Below are positions 62,794 to 64,000 of a stretch of DNA of 64,000 bases, piece by piece. Made by a program: the position numbers and the translations under genes. A model generated the notes under the pieces. It did not search any database. It saw only the letters and a program-made list of their open reading frames with translations, and had not been told where the DNA came from. The number at the start of each line of letters is the position of its first letter. Position 1 is the stretch's first letter. The stretch covers positions 55,352 through 119,351 of the forward strand of contig NZ_JACRAH010000008.1 of NCBI RefSeq assembly GCF_016234775.1. Reading direction: 5' to 3'. Origin of the DNA: Aquabacterium sp. GTDB taxonomy: Bacteria; Pseudomonadota; Gammaproteobacteria; Burkholderiales; Burkholderiaceae_C.

Positions 62794-63859
62794 TCAGAGT
62801 TCAAAGGCTTCAAACGTGGGTATCTGCTTTGCTTCAACGACCAGATCACTCATGGTGATGATCTGTTCCGGCCTCAGCAAAGCGGGAGCTGCGGTTTGAC
62901 CAAAGATGGCCTGGCTTGATGTCAGGCCCGCCAAGGCCTTCACGTGATTGCTTTTCAGCCTCTTGCCTCTTGAGGCCGCCCCATGCCAGATTTCGATCAG
63001 CTCCATCTTGGATCGGCTCAGAGCCTCGTCTGCACCGACTTGCTTTAGGTGTTCTCGCGCATGGGAGCGAATGGCCTTGTGTTGAATGAGCGATAGGCCA
63101 TTTGTGTACTCTGGCTGGCAACTTGGAACCACCAGCCATTTGTGGTGTCTGGGGTCCTGCACATAGACGTATTCCAGATTTTCTGGATTGAACTTCGTGA
63201 TCGTTTTGAACCTGGTGCCAATTGATCTGCGCAGGTCCTGAAGTTCGTGGGAGTTGTAGCGCAGAGAAAACGGAACGACGCCTTCGTGACCCACTGTCAT
63301 GGGCCTCGAAACCGCTGCAACGATGTCCAGTTCATCGAGACTGGTCGGTAGATTGGGAGGGGGCAGTTCCTCCAGACTGTCGTGAAACAGGTCGAATGGT
63401 CTCGCCAGCTTTCGATCGTTGACTTCAAATGGGTGGACTTCAACGAAGGCCTTCAATAGGCCCCTGCAAAGGTCAGAGAACGTGATCGCTGATGTCTTAT
63501 CGGGACTAATGGGTACTTCGTTTGTCAGGCTCTTTCTAACCAGACCTTCTTTGGGAAGGTAGTTCAGATACGTGCCCAGCGTACGTTCGACGACAGGTTT
63601 GAGCCACGGCTGTCGTACTGCGCAGTAGGTGAGATCCATGGCCAGGCTAAGAGCAGCGGCGCGGAACTGAGGCGAATGAAACTCCAGTCCGTTGTCCACC
63701 ACAACCAATTCAGGCAAGCCAACGCCCAGCCATATGTGAGTGAGACCTAGCCCGTCTGTATAGATCGCCTTTGGCGAGAGGGCCACCTTGAGTGCCGCAA
63801 GGGTCGTGGCAAGTCCGGTCCCCCAAAAGCTGATAAAAAATCCTGTCACGTAGCCGCTG
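62794..63859 (-). pseudogene. tnsB: tnsB (TniA-type) DDE transposase, 5' part removed by IS insertion
   Basis: About 355 codons of the C-terminal half remain. The second catalytic Asp (LVVVDNGLEFHS) and the catalytic Glu (PVVERTLGTYL) are present; the first Asp and the DNA-binding domains are missing. The visible sequence starts inside the core (YVTGFFISFWGTGLATTLA) right at the end of an IS3-family element. Unless the rest lies intact beyond the insertion, this transposase is inactive. The frame reads through into the IS as far as 63972, but the first ~38 codons are IS sequence, not tnsB. Confidence 0.85.
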
Positions 63860-64000
63860 TGAAGCGCCCCGGGTTTCGCGGAGGCCAGTTGGTTTAAGTC
63901 AGACGGTCGCGGCCTGACCAGCGCGTTGTTGGTGGTAGTTTGCCTCGAATTCAGCGGGCGGGACATTACCAAGTGGCCCCATCAATCGATGGTGATTGAA
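63860..64000 (-). mobile_element. IS3-family insertion sequence, one end
   Basis: The left end begins near 63860 with TGAAGCGCCCCGGGTTTCGC, the style of IS3-family terminal inverted repeats (TG at the tip), 39 bases from the transposase stop. The element runs beyond the window. It has inserted into tnsB; the duplicated target bases cannot be checked without the other end. Confidence 0.82.
63899..64000 (-). CDS. IS3-family transposase (OrfB), C-terminal end only
   Basis: The last 33 codons are visible on the minus strand, reading FNHHRLMGPLGNVPPAEFE, then ANYHQQRAGQAATV and a TGA at 63899-63901. The HRxxGPLGNxPPAEFE pattern is the characteristic C-terminus of IS3-family DDE transposases, just after the catalytic Glu helix. 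The rest lies outside the window. Confidence 0.88.
   Translation of the reverse strand, partial: FNHHRLMGPLGNVPPAEFEANYHQQRAGQAATV

Larger units (their letters stand above)
60056..63859 (-). mobile_element. Tn7-like transposition module (tnsB fragment, tnsC, two tniQ)
   Basis: Four consecutive minus-strand genes with overlapping or nearly touching ends: a DDE transposase fragment, an AAA+ regulator, and two TniQ/TnsD-type targeting proteins. This is the core of a Tn7/Tn5053-like transposon. No TnsA endonuclease gene and no clear terminal repeats are visible in the window; the upstream part lies beyond the insertion sequence at the right edge. Confidence 0.85.

Noticed and set aside
51859..64000. 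A CRISPR array, given the Tn7-like genes
   Set aside because: No run of regularly spaced identical repeats of 25-40 bases is present; the only repeats (three 17-base sites) are irregularly spaced.

Overview
The window reads as chromosomal DNA from a high-GC betaproteobacterium of the order Burkholderiales, probably near the Aquabacterium/Leptothrix/Rubrivivax group. This is inferred from codon usage, from protein sequences, and from gene blocks such as secB-gpsA-grxC-rhodanese facing gpmA, and accB-accC-prmA-DUF3426-pfkB. No rRNA or tRNA gene and no CRISPR array was seen.

Region by region: 1-12 kb holds two unrecognised proteins, a secreted beta-propeller/c-type cytochrome protein, a very large HTH-ATPase-TPR regulator, an FAD oxidoreductase and an HDOD signalling protein. 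12-26 kb is mostly housekeeping: trmL, gpsA, secB, grxC, gpmA, prmA, accC, accB, aroQ and a TlpA-like thioredoxin. 26-33 kb has an HPP/CBS membrane protein, a molybdopterin oxidoreductase, a LamG/heme protein and lysS. 33-40 kb is a surface-glycan cluster: flippase, acetyltransferase, two glycosyltransferases, an aminotransferase and an initiating sugar transferase. 40-52 kb is metabolic and regulatory: a tandem acyl-CoA dehydrogenase fusion, MarR, sdaA, SDR, a lipoprotein, yjdM, a methyltransferase and an alpha/beta hydrolase.

From about 51.9 kb the window becomes accessory. A redox block at 53.1-57.8 kb centres on an ECF sigma factor. Three operons carry what looks like the same promoter (GCGAAYC, 18 bases, CTCTTA) in the right orientation: the DUF2892-sigma operon, the peroxiredoxin-thioredoxin-CcdA operon, and an operon of a secreted peptide with a cysteine every fourth residue plus a DUF6969-type protein. 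I read these as one thiol or metal stress regulon. From about 58 kb to the end, GC content falls and the genes belong to a Tn7-like transposition module: tnsB fragment, tnsC and two consecutive tniQ genes. Its tnsB is cut by an IS3-family insertion sequence at the right edge of the window.

A separate result is a repeated ~210-230 bp element, present at 12665-12873 (minus strand), 12940-13167 and 34711-34937. Its sequence differs between copies while several stems stay paired, including the closing stem and hairpins with GCA-like loops. This is the signature of a structured RNA or DNA element and is the observation I would check first, with the sigma regulon second.
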